64,000 nucleotides of DNA from Quillaja saponaria (lineage: Eukaryota > Streptophyta > Magnoliopsida > Fabales > Quillajaceae), in assembly GCA_029379385.1 (NCBI GenBank), contig CM055605.1, positions 6,421,001 through 6,485,000 on the forward strand, written 5' to 3'. Made by a program: the position numbers and the translations under genes. The notes beneath the pieces are model-generated. The model had not been told where the DNA came from. It did no database searches and saw only the letters and a program-made list of their open reading frames with translations. Of the stretch, positions 37,070-46,888 are shown piece after piece. How positions within the stretch are numbered: position 1 is the first letter of the stretch; each line of letters begins with the position of its first letter.

Positions 37070-39546
37070 TTAGAGTTTATGGAGAATGATAGGAGCACCA
37101 TGTTGTGGCTGAAGAGTGAGTACAGAGCAAGGAGCATGAGTATAGGCCGGGGAAAGCTCAAAGGAGAAACGTTGTAGAATCATTGACAAAGCCATTTTCA
37201 CTTCCAATATTGCAAAGTTTTGTCCAATGCAAACACGAGGACCCCATCCAAATGGGAAAAATGTGACTTGTCCTTTTGTTGCCTTTGACACACCTTCTGA
37301 AAATCTCTCTGGTTTGAATTCCTTTGCATCATTTCCCCAAATTTCAAGATCATGGTGAATCTGAAGTATTGGTAAGAGTATGTTCACTCCTGCAGGTAAT
37401 GACAGGTTCCCGAGTTTTGTTTCTTTGTGAATAGTTCGAGCCAATGCTGTTATTGGTGGATATAATCTAAGAACCTCGTACACAATCATAGTTAACTGCA
37501 TGTATAATAAGTTAATTTGTTAAAAGTTTAAACTTTTAGATGAGATAATAATTTATCATAGTAGCAGAGCACAAGCTGAAGTTTCAGTCTTACAATTTTG
37601 AGGCGATTTAGCCCATCAAAATCTGGTTTTTGGCTGTTAAAAACATGCAATACCTCTTCTCTTGCACGCACTTGCCAATCATCATGTCTAGCCAATAACA
37701 CCATAAGCCAAACAAGCAAGGATGAGGTGGTTTCTTGCCCAGCAAAGTAAAATAGCTTGCATTCTTCAATTACATCATCAATGCTCATTCCAACATTGTT
37801 ATTGTTTCCATGTTGTTGAATTTCCATGTGATTTGATTCCAAAAGTATGCCTAATAAATCGTCATTAGCGACTTGATCACCGGCCTTCATTGCCTTCTCT
37901 CTTTTGTTGATTATATCCTTAAGTGAAGCTCTTATAACTCTGTCATTTTCCTTCAGCTTCTTGTTTAGAGCAGTTGGTAAAAACCTTCCCATTTATGACA
38001 AAAGGTAATTAAAAGATCAGAAGAAACAAATAGTAAGTATATATTGAGTTCAAGAAATTAACCTAAAACACAAGTTGCTGTATAGTAGTTCCAAGTTGTC
38101 GCTTTGATTGATAGACAAGAAACTAATGTCAAAAGAGGTACAAAATCTAATTTATAAGGGAAAAAAAAGTTTTTTTTTGGGTTTGCCAAAGTATTCCTAC
38201 ACTTTTTTAAGTGTGAGCCTAAGGAGTTTGTGGCTTTCTCTCACCACAAATGTTTCTTTCCAAACTCGTACTCTTAACATTGTAGAAGTCACTCACCCGT
38301 GCTAAGTTTAAATATACCTTATTTTTGAGCCACATCTTGTGGGTTTTTTTTTCTTTTTTTTAGCATCAGCACTCAGATCATTTAATTAGAGATGGGTCCG
38401 ATTAGAAACATATAAACATGCATGCTTTGTATTTGATATATTTGATCTTTAATGAATTATATATATGTACCTCCATCCTGGAATGTAAACAGATGTTAGA
38501 GCTTCAAGTGCAGGTTCAGCTTGGTCTTTCAAATGTTGAAAAACTATTGTTCCTTCTTCATAACTACTCCCAAAAGCTGTTCGAGAAATAACATCACTAG
38601 AAAAGTTTTGAAGGAAAGGCCATATATCTAATTCACAAGAACCATCAAGAGATATCATTGCCTCCCATTTGCAAATCATATCATTACAACTTTGATAGAA
38701 CGCTGGTATCATCATAAGCTGTGCCAGAATTAATTTAAAGTAAGGATAACTCATTTATAACATAATGAAGATAACACAAATAATTTTAATTTATTTTATA
38801 AATAACAACATTAATAGATTTATTCAAAGATAAAATGGTGTAGTAAGAGATCTATCGAGTGAATTAAAGAAAAATTAATTCACCTTGAGTTTCTCTAGAT
38901 TGAAAGCTGGGTTGATAATCTTTCTGTGTTTTGCCCACTTCTCACCATCAAGGTCTGCAAGTCCCATGGTCAAGAACTTTTTGAGGGGATTTGCCTTTAG
39001 TTTAGGAAAATCATTGTTCTTGGTACATATTTCTTTGATTTTCTCAGTATCCATAATAGTAACAAATGGTACAGGGCCAATCCATGAAAAATTATTCTTA
39101 CCTGAAATTATTTAGGAAATTAGACATGTATTTCCTACAATTAACACTATATATAACAACAAAATCAGAAAAAATAAAAGTTTGCAAAAAATATCAAAAT
39201 ATTAATCCTTTATTTACAGAATACATACATACATACATACATACATACATACATACATACCATAGCTAGTGATATTTTGAAGAAAAAATGGATTTGCACG
39301 TGGAGTAATATCGTCTGATGAGATATTCATGGGCTTAGATTTGGCTTCCATTGCCATCTTTCTCATTAGCTTGGTGTCCCCAAACAAGAACTTGTACGAA
39401 TTTCCTTCAAGACCTTCATTTCTTAGGTACCTCTCTATCATTTTAGGCCTCACCCACAACCAGTTCAGTACCCTCCATGTGATCCATATGATCACACTCA
39501 GAATTATCCATATTCCAATTGTGGGTGTGGCCAATGAAATTTCCAT
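37070..39546 (-). CDS. Cytochrome P450, CYP72A subfamily (array gene 5)
   Basis: Predicted ER monooxygenase; substrate unknown. Exons on the minus strand: 39546-39261, 39101-38884, 38718-38471, 37984-37594 and 37495-37070, giving 522 aa, in phase with GT-AG junctions. Exon 3 is one codon longer than its paralogues (LMMIPAF) and exon 4 one codon longer (AGDQVANDD). Exon 2 is the most divergent ([15 protein letters not shown]). AGQETTS, YEVLR, PERF and [10 protein letters not shown] are intact. Intron 1 opens directly inside an ATAC microsatellite, so the splice donor is part of the repeat. The gene lies in the left arm of the large inverted duplication; its exon 3-5 region has a dead opposite-strand copy at 46.9-48.5 kb. 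Confidence 0.91.
39221..39263. repeat. (ATAC)n microsatellite spanning the gene 5 exon 1 donor site
   Basis: About ten ATAC units end at the exon-intron boundary at 39261/39260. On the minus strand the intron begins GTATGTATGTAT, so repeat length changes fall within the first intron bases. Confidence 0.9.
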
Positions 39547-40901
39547 GTGTCTAGTTAGGCTCTAGCTGTGTTTGTGTATAATTAATTAAAGAGAGGAATT
39601 CCTAGGTCATTGTGTTTGAGCAATTTCATTCATCAAGATTGCTCTTCTATCTTTTATAATCACATTAACATTAATTTATAAAACTTAGTTTCTTTTATAA
39701 TTGTTATAATATTGTATTCATTAATATATGGCCTGATGATTCTCATTTTTATTTTTTTATTTTTTTATTTCTTGCTAAAAGTCTTAACTTGCTAGTCAAG
39801 GAACTAAAATTCGCACATGCATGTGCTCTTTCTTTTAATATAATTAATAAAATATTTCAAATTCAAATATCATCATGCACTTGTTATTTAATTACATACA
39901 TTGAGAAAGACAAGTTTGTAGATATTAATAGTGAAATTGATGAATCTCTACACAATAATACAATTTGAGATTTGACTATTCAATTCTTTCGTTGACCTCT
40001 TTTTGTTGTATTAAATTGTGTTGCGTTTCAGCATTAATAATTTTATTTTTTTGGGTATTTTAGATAATGAAATGTCAACTAAAATTTAAATTATTGTCTA
40101 TTTTTTAATATATTTTACTTAATTAGTATATTAATATATCACTCTCGAAAGTTTCAGAAGTCCACCATAGGTTGCAGGGATAACACGCCATTAGTATTAG
40201 TAAACATGAATTTTAAGTTGATAATAAATATGACGTACGCACTATACAATTTTCTTGAAAATAGGGTATTAAATGTTTAGTTTTTTTTTTTTAATTATGT
40301 GTCACAATATAAATTAGCTACTTGTCAACGCTACTTTATGCAACTTACAAAAACAATTTAGTAATTATAGTTTTAGTTCATAATTTTATAATATGTTTTC
40401 GATATCACCCTTGTTATTTCCTTGTCCTCTACCAATCAATCTCACCTTCTCTTGCCTTGATTCCAATTTATTGGTTTATGAGTTTAACTATTATCTGGAT
40501 TTGTTTACTTAATAGCTTTACTTTTGTTATTTGTAGAGAAAACAAATTAAGAAAGAAAGGAAAGAGAACGAGACATAGAAAGATAGAGGGAGAGGAAGAG
40601 AGAGAAAAAAATTTGATAGAGATTGAAAGAAATCACTAACAATTAATCCTAGAAAATAATAGTAAGAAAATCTGGTTAACAGCGCTATCAGTTTGACCAC
40701 CATGCATTTGCAAATGTGTGTTGGGGGTGCAATGTTACCTGCCCAGAAATATGACTCTACAGCTCTTTTTCTAACAAAAGGTAATCTGTTGATGAAGATC
40801 AATTTTTGCCCCACCTATATTAATATAAAATTATTCGAATATATTAGAGATAAATTAATTATTGATAATTAGAAAGTTGGGACTAGACTAATTACTCTGT
40901 G
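39547..40901. other. Upstream region of gene 5, no further gene
   Basis: AT-rich. This stretch, together with exons 1-2 and the start of exon 3, is missing from the right arm of the inverted duplication. A purine-rich stretch near 40535-40630 gives open frames without recognisable content. Confidence 0.4.
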
Positions 40902-41042
40902 TAGCATTTAAGTTCTTCCTTGTGTAATTCTTGTCCTGCTTTGAAATCTAACTTTGCAAATGTTAGTAAAAGTTCATTGCATGCATCTTCTCTTGAGTAG
41001 ATTGAGATGTAAAATCTAGCTTCCAACTTAGTAATGCACGGT
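40902..41042 (-). pseudogene. Terpene synthase fragment (left arm, exon with EARFYIS...AKLDF)
   Basis: The minus-strand frame reads KLEARFYISIYSRED, then NELLLTFAKLDF and ELHKEEL. This is the helical N-terminal domain segment of plant class I terpene synthases (typical pattern LEAR-YIS-Y, LLxxAKLDFN, HxxEL). The next expected residues, the Arg/Glu-Trp-Trp pair, are missing and the frame runs out. A matching reverse copy is at 46.74-46.89 kb. Confidence 0.75.
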
Positions 41043-41248
41043 GAATCGCGCACCTCAAATAAATAAAAAATTTCGGGTCTATTATTGGCAAGAGACAACT
41101 TCAAACATTATTCACCTTTCTCATAATTTTTAAATTTATTAACTAAATCTAAAATCTAGCATGACGTTCAAAATATTTTAATTATGCAGAAGAAAAAATG
41201 TATTTCAATAAACCTTCGTATTCTTTTGAAATTTTTACTTAAAAGTTT

Positions 41249-41400
41249 TTTGTTTATTTTTAACTGTCTAGTGTAATTTTTAAAAAAATAATAAAGAAAT
41301 TATGTAAAAATCAGAAAGTCCTTCCTTAAAGTTTGAACTGACATCACCCTTGACGACGTAAAGGTTAATTCAACCAGTGGACCAAAGTGTTCTCTGTCTT
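41249..41400 (-). repeat. SINE-like element, copy a
   Basis: Mirror copy of the element at 46250-46400. Read on the minus strand it starts near the box A-like TGGTCCACTGG and continues to the conserved body ending in an A/T-rich tail. Confidence 0.6.
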
Positions 41401-42040
41401 TGAAGGCTTCAAACCTTTTTAGTAATCCTACTTATTAATAAAAAAATTAGCTCGTTCCATGTGCTAATCAGTAGCCCAGGCCCAGGCTGAATTGTGCTAA
41501 AGTGGTCCGTAAGTTTCTGGTCCCTAGGTATCTTTTACTCTTTTAGCTGGTTTGGGTCCTTGTCAAGCTTCAACCACCATCACCATGCATGGATAATTAT
41601 ACCCATTATATATATTTGTTGTTTTATTTTAAATAATTTTTTTTTTTTTTTAAGTCTGTAAATAACATATTTCCCATAAACAAGTTGATTTGATGAATTG
41701 AATATGAAGCCAAAAGAGATTTAGCACCAAAAAATTTTAAGACCGTGACTTGTTTTGCTAAAACTGGTAATGTTAACAAAATCAATTATCAAAATTAAGT
41801 GGAAAAGTTGGTACTATAGGATCACATGACTTCATCTGTTTTCTGTACCAAAATTTCTTTCCATTATTTGCAACAAAACTAAAATATCTTTCAATAGTTT
41901 TGGGTTGGCTAATTCAATTGAGACTTTTATAGAATATTTCAGCTTTAATATATGTTCTATCTAAATCAAAGTAGGCATCCTCTACAGTCTCCCTAATTAT
42001 TACAATTTCTCAAACCTTTCCAGTTTCTAGACCAGAAGAA

Positions 42041-42135
42041 AATGGTTTCCCAAAATTTACAAAAATTAAAGGAAGAAGTTCAGACTTTAATATCACAAAG
42101 ACCAAACTTGATTGATTCCATTCAATGTTTAGGCC
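42041..42135 (+). pseudogene. Terpene synthase fragment (left arm, LKEEV...LIDSIQ segment)
   Basis: The frame reads QNLQKLKEEVQTL, then RPNLIDSIQCLGL, matching the N-terminal part of the terpene synthase alpha-barrel domain. An internal deletion removes about a dozen codons compared with the copy at 43.8 kb, and a TAG follows GL. Mirrored at about 45100-45215. Confidence 0.75.
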
Positions 42136-42294
42136 TTTAGACATGGATCACTTTTTCTTTGAGATTGGTGGAGTTCATATGATTCATCATAGACTTAAGG
42201 TGATGTGTAGTAAATGTAAGTGCTTCATCAAGAATATCTTCCATGTACATGCCAAGATGTGCACGGAGAATGATTTGTTTTAGTTTTAAAGTTT

Positions 42295-42442
42295 ATTTGT
42301 TTATTTTTAATTGTTTAGTGTTATTTTAGAAAAAAATAATTAAAGAAATTATGTAAAAATCAAAAGTCCTTCTTAAAGGATTAAACTCACAACACCCTTC
42401 ACAAGATAAAAGATGAATTCAACCCCTAGACCAAAGTATTCT
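42295..42442 (-). repeat. SINE-like element, copy b
   Basis: Shares the body attatgtaaaaatcaaaa-gtcctt with the other copies. On the minus strand it has box A-like TGGTCTAGGGG and box B-like GAGTTTAATCC. Confidence 0.6.
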
Positions 42443-42551
42443 ATTGGTGCTTCCAATTATATCAATTTTTAAAAAAAAAAAAAAAACTAAATTTTGACTA
42501 TATGAAATTACGATTAACAAGATTTATTTATTTTCAACAAAAACAATGGCT

Positions 42552-42698
42552 TGTTTTATTTTAAATTGTCTACTCTTATTTTGGAAAATATAATTAAAGA
42601 AATTATGTAAAAATCAAAAAGTACTTCTTAAAGGATTGAACTCACAACACCATCCTCAGCTTAAAGATGTTTTCAACAACTATATCAAAGTACTCTAT
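42552..42698 (-). repeat. SINE-like element, copy c
   Basis: Same body as copy b, with B box GAGTTCAATCC on the minus strand. The A-box region is degraded. Confidence 0.6.
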
Positions 42699-42775
42699 TA
42701 GTCTTACTTAGCTTCCAATTATATCAAATTTAAAAAAACTAAATTTAGACTATAAAGAATTACTATATAAAAAAT

Positions 42776-43050
42776 GAATTCACAACACGATCCACAATAT
42801 AAAAAAATGAATTCAGACCAAAAGTATTCAATTGGTCTTTGCTAGCTTCCAATTATATGATATTCGAACAAAATAAATTTTGATTTTTTTTCAAAAAAAG
42901 AATGACTTGTTTTATTTTTAATTGTCTAGTATTATTTTTTTAAAAAATAATTAAAGAAATTATGTAAAAATAAATAAGTCTTTCTTAAAAGATTGAACTC
43001 ACAACACCCTCCACAGTATAAAAGATGAATTCAACCACTAAAGTAATCAA
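42776..43050 (-). repeat. SINE-like elements, copies d (partial) and e
   Basis: A partial copy lies at about 42776-42835 and a full-length copy at about 42909-43050, both minus strand. Copy e has GAGTTCAATC in the B-box position. Confidence 0.55.
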
Positions 43051-43739
43051 GCGGTCATTAGTAACTTCAAAATTTCTTATTATTAGTGCTTGTTTAGTTT
43101 TTTTTTTTTAATTAAAAGAAAAAGTTAGCCCAGGCTGGCCTGGGTTGTGCTAATGCTGTCCATATGTTTCTTGTCCCAAAGCATCTTGTCCTAATTGAGC
43201 TCGTTTGGGTCCTTTGTGAAACTTCAAGTACTATCACCATGCATGAATAGTTATATCCATTAAGCATTATTAGGTGTATATATATACGTACCATGACAAA
43301 ATTGTTATTTAATTATTGCCTATATATTATTGTCTGTCTTGAAATCAGTTTGGTTTAGCAAACAAAAAGTACCATACCGTACCTGGTTCACATGTATAAT
43401 GCCAAACGTACACAAATTTCTTCCCATTATTTGCACCAAAAGTAAAATATCTTTCAATAATTTTGGGTTGGCTAATTCAATTGAGATTTTTATAGAATAT
43501 TTCTTTCACAGGACTAATTAAATAGTTGGCTAATTTAGTTGAGATTGATGTTCCTTTTCGTGTCTTTCTCTTCACTTCCAACCAAAAAAAAAAAGTCATC
43601 GCTTAGTAAGTTAATTACAATTTTGCCAGCTTTAACATATGTTCTATAAATACACAGCTGGTAATCAAAGTAGGCATCCTCTCCAGTCTCCAAATGATTA
43701 CAATTTCTCAAACCTCTGCAGTTTCTAGACCAGAAGAAA

Positions 43740-44395
43740 ATGGCTTCCCAAAATTGACAAGAATTGAAAGAAGAAGTTCAGACTTTGCTATTGGCTTCAC
43801 TTGTGAAGCCATTACAAAGACTGAACTTGATTGATTCCATTCAACGCTTAGGCCTTTTCTATTATTTTGAGATCGAGGAAGAAATATTACAAGATTAGAT
43901 GCTAGATATTACATCTCTATCTACCCAAATGATGATGGCTTCCATGAAAGTTTACTTCAACATGCTATAAGCATTCTACCAGGACGAACTCAAGTCCGTC
44001 ACTGAGTAAGTACCCATTATATTTATATATATATATTTGTCTTGGTCATATAATTTTAATTATTGTTAATTAATTGTATAACATAAATTATAAATATAAT
44101 AGATGGTGGCAGAAATCGAATTTCAGATGGGATAGGGATGTAATCTTAGAAGCATTTAGTGAATTTGAATCATTGGCTGCAAATGATGGTCAATCACAAT
44201 TTCTTCACTATGTTATTGAAGCGGTAAGGAAATATTAATTTTCTTGAAAAATATTAATTAAATATTCATGTGTCTCAAACATTTTCATTTTTCTTGCAGT
44301 TTAAAAAAATAGTGAGAGCTTACTTGCAAGAAGCCAAGTGGTGCAACAAATGATACATTCCAACATTTAAGGATTATATTGAGATTTGCAAATTT
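43740..44395 (+). pseudogene. Terpene synthase pseudogene (best-preserved copy)
   Basis: Family function is cyclisation of prenyl diphosphates; this copy is dead. The first exon runs to 44005: LKEEVQTLLLASLVKPLQ, LIDSIQRLGLFYYFE, then in a shifted frame ARYYISIYPNDDGFHESLL, then FNML-stop-AFYQDELKSVTE. A clean GTAAGT donor joins in phase to an exon at 44103-44223 beginning WWQKSNFRWD and ending HYVIEA. The next exon starts at 44300 with FKKIVRAYLQEAKW and a TGA before YIPTFKDY. Order and junctions match plant terpene synthases, but the exons between the Trp-Trp motif and RWD are deleted, fusing two exons, and the DDxxD metal-binding region is absent. Identification as terpene synthase is firm; subfamily is uncertain. 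Confidence 0.88.
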
Positions 44396-44399
44396 TAGT

Positions 44400-44545
44400 G
44401 AACTTTCATGGAAGCCATCATCATTTGAGTAGATAGAGATGTAATATCTAGAATCTAATCTTGTAATATTTCTTCCATCTCAATCTCAAAATGATAGGAA
44501 AGGCCTAAACGTTGAATGGAATCAATCAAGTTCAGTATTTGTAAT
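44400..44545 (-). pseudogene. Terpene synthase fragment, inverted copy beside the spacer
   Basis: Reverse complement of part of 43810-43960: the minus strand shows LIDSIQ, RLGLSYHFEIE and a degraded stretch matching the exon region before FNML. It abuts a truncated SINE-like element at about 44555. Confidence 0.7.
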
Positions 44546-44751
44546 GTCTTCCCATCATTTAAGAAGTAATTTTTGATATTTACATAATTTCTTTAATTAT
44601 ATTCTCTAAAATAAGAGTAAACAATTTAAAATAAATTAAGCCATTCTTTTTGTTGAAAATAAATAAATCTTGTTAATCGTAATTTCATATAGTCAAAATT
44701 TAGTTTTTTTTTAAAAAATTTGATATAATTGGAAGCTAACAAAGACCAATA

Positions 44752-44925
44752 GAATACTTTGATCTAGGGGTTGAATTCATCTTTTATATTGTGAAGGGTG
44801 TTGTGAGTTTAATCCTTCCAGAAGGACTTTTTGATTTTTACATAATTTCTTTAATTATTTTTTTCTAAAATAACACTTTCTAAAATAACACTAAACAATT
44901 AAAAATAAACAAATAAACTTTAAAA
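44752..44925 (+). repeat. SINE-like element, copy f
   Basis: Plus-strand mirror of copy b. Box A-like region TGATCTAGGGG and box B-like GAGTTTAATCC are followed by the conserved body gactttttgatttttacata. A truncated relative (body only) is at about 44555-44640. Confidence 0.6.
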
Positions 44926-45099
44926 CTAAATAAGTCATCCTTTTTTGTTGAAAATAAACTTTAAAACTAAAACAAATCATTCTCTGTGCACATCTTGGCA
45001 TGTACATAGAAGATATTCTTGATGAAGCACTTACATTTACTACACATCACTGAAGTCTATGATAAATCATATGAACTCCAACAATCTCAAAGAAAAAGT

Positions 45100-45215
45100 G
45101 ATCCATGCCTAAAGGCCTAAATATTGAATAGAATCAATCAAGTTCGGTCTTTGTGATATTAAAATCTGAACTTCTTCCTTCAATTTTTGTAAATTTTGGG
45201 AAGCCATTTTCTTCT
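45100..45215 (-). pseudogene. Terpene synthase fragment (right arm)
   Basis: Reverse-complement partner of 42041-42135. The minus-strand frame again shows the LKEEV...LIDSIQ segment with the same internal deletion, so the deletion predates the inverted duplication. Confidence 0.7.
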
Positions 45216-46249
45216 GGTCTAGAAACTGGAAAGGTTTGAGAAATTGTAATAATTATGGAGATTGTAGAGGATGCCTACTTTGATTTAGATAGAACATATA
45301 TTAAAGCTGAAATATTCTATAAAAGTCTCAATTGAATTAGCCAAGCCAAAATTATTGAAAGATATTTTAGTTTTGTTGCAAATAATGGAAAGAAATTTTG
45401 GTACAGAAAACAGATGAAGTCATGTGATCCTATAGTACCAACTTTTCTACTTAATTTTGATAATTGATTTTGTTAACGTTATCAGTTTTAGCAAAAAAAG
45501 TCACGGTCTTAAAAATTTTTGGTGCTAAATCTCTTTTGGCTTCATATTCAATTCATCAAATCAATTTGTTTATGGAAAATTTTTTATTTACAGTTTTAAA
45601 AAAATTAATAATTTATTTAAATTAAAACAACAAATAAATATAATGGGTATAATTATCCATGCATGGTGATGGTGGTTGAAGCTTGACAAGGCCCCAAACC
45701 AGCTAAAAGAGTAAAAGATGCCTTGACAGGGACCCACTTTTGTTTGTAAATTTTCTATATCATCAATTCTATTTGATTAAATAATAAATAAATATAATAA
45801 TAATAATAATAATTTATGAAATTATAGAATAAATATATAATTAGCTAATTATCAATAAATATCAATGAGACTTCAATTTGTGTACATTTGGCATTAAACA
45901 TGTGAACCAGGCATGGTATGGTAATTTTTTTATTTTTTATTTTTTTCTAAACCAAACTGATTTCAAGACAGAGAACAATTAATAGCCAATAATTATATAA
46001 CATTTTTGTCATGGTACGTGTATAATGCTTAATTGTTATAATTATCCATGCAAGGTGATGGTGGTTGAAGATAGACAAGGACCCAAACGAGCTAAAAGAC
46101 TAAAAGATACCTAGGGACCAGAAACTTACGGACCACATTGGCACAATTCAGCCTGTGCCTGGGCTAGTGGTTGGCACATGGAACCAGCTAATTTTTTTCA
46201 TTAACAAGTAGGATTAGTATAAAACCCTGAAGCCTTCACCGACACACAA

Positions 46250-46400
46250 CACTGTGGTCTACTGGTTGAAATCACCTTTACTTCGCCAAGGGTGTTGTGA
46301 GTTCAAACCTTTAATGAAGGACTTTTTGATTTTTACATAATTCCTTTAATTATTTTTTTTTTAAATAACACTAGACAATTAAAAATAAACAAAAAACTTT
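46250..46400 (+). repeat. SINE-like element with RNA polymerase III A and B boxes, best copy (g)
   Basis: Box A TGGTCTACTGG at 46255-46265 matches TRGYNNANNNG. Box B GTTCAAACC at 46301-46309 matches GWTCRANNC. The 35-nt spacing is normal for tRNA-derived SINEs. The body follows (aaggactttttgatttttac) and an A/T-rich end. It belongs to a group of at least six related copies within 41.2-46.4 kb. Confidence 0.7.
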
Positions 46401-46734
46401 TAAGTAAAAATTTCAAAATATATGAAAGTTTATTGAAATAAATTTTTTCTTCTGCATAATTAAAATATTTTAAATGTCATATTAGGTTTTAGATATAGTT
46501 AATAAATGTAAGAATCGTGAGAAAGGTGAATATTGTTTCAAGTTGTCTTTTGTCAATAAAGTGCCCGAAATACTCTGTTTATTTGAGGTTGCATATCTTG
46601 GCATGCATGCACGGAGAAGATATTATGATTGATGAAGCACTTGCATTTACCACACATCACCTTGAGTCTACTAGTCTATGATGAATCATACGAACTCCAG
46701 CAATCTCAAAGAAAAAGTGACCCATGCCTTGAGG

Positions 46735-46888
46735 TGCCCGATTCACCATGCGTTACTAACGTTGGAAGCTAGATTTTACATCTCAATCTCCTCAAGAGAA
46801 GATGCATGCAATGAACTTTTACTAAAATTTGCAAAGTTAGACTTCAATGCGGTACAAGAATTACACAAGGAAGAACTCCAACAATAGT
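46735..46888 (+). pseudogene. Terpene synthase fragment (right arm, LEARFYIS...AKLDF)
   Basis: The plus-strand frame reads LEARFYISISSREDACNELL, then KFAKLDFNAVQELHKEEL, mirror of 40902-41042. It ends at a deletion junction with CYP72A exon 3 sequence at about 46888. Confidence 0.75.

Larger units (their letters stand above)
35640..42640. repeat. Left arm (~7.0 kb) of a large inverted duplication
   Basis: The sequence recurs as reverse complement at about 49818 down to 44555. Landmarks: cacatttccacatgac (35647) against gtcatgtgaaaatgtgg (49797); the segment 35755-35825 against 49625-49700; gene 5 exon 5 against the plus-strand pseudogene exon 5; caccatcaccatgcatgg (41574) against ccatgcatggtgatggtgg (45657). 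This arm keeps the intact gene 5. It also holds two terpene synthase scraps and several SINE-like elements. Confidence 0.9.

Noticed and set aside
39221..39263. Short regular repeats as a possible CRISPR-like array
   Set aside because: Simple ATAC microsatellite without spacers, in plant nuclear DNA.
40322..40814. Open frames on both strands in the purine-rich stretch
   Set aside because: Composition-driven (GA-rich); no motif.
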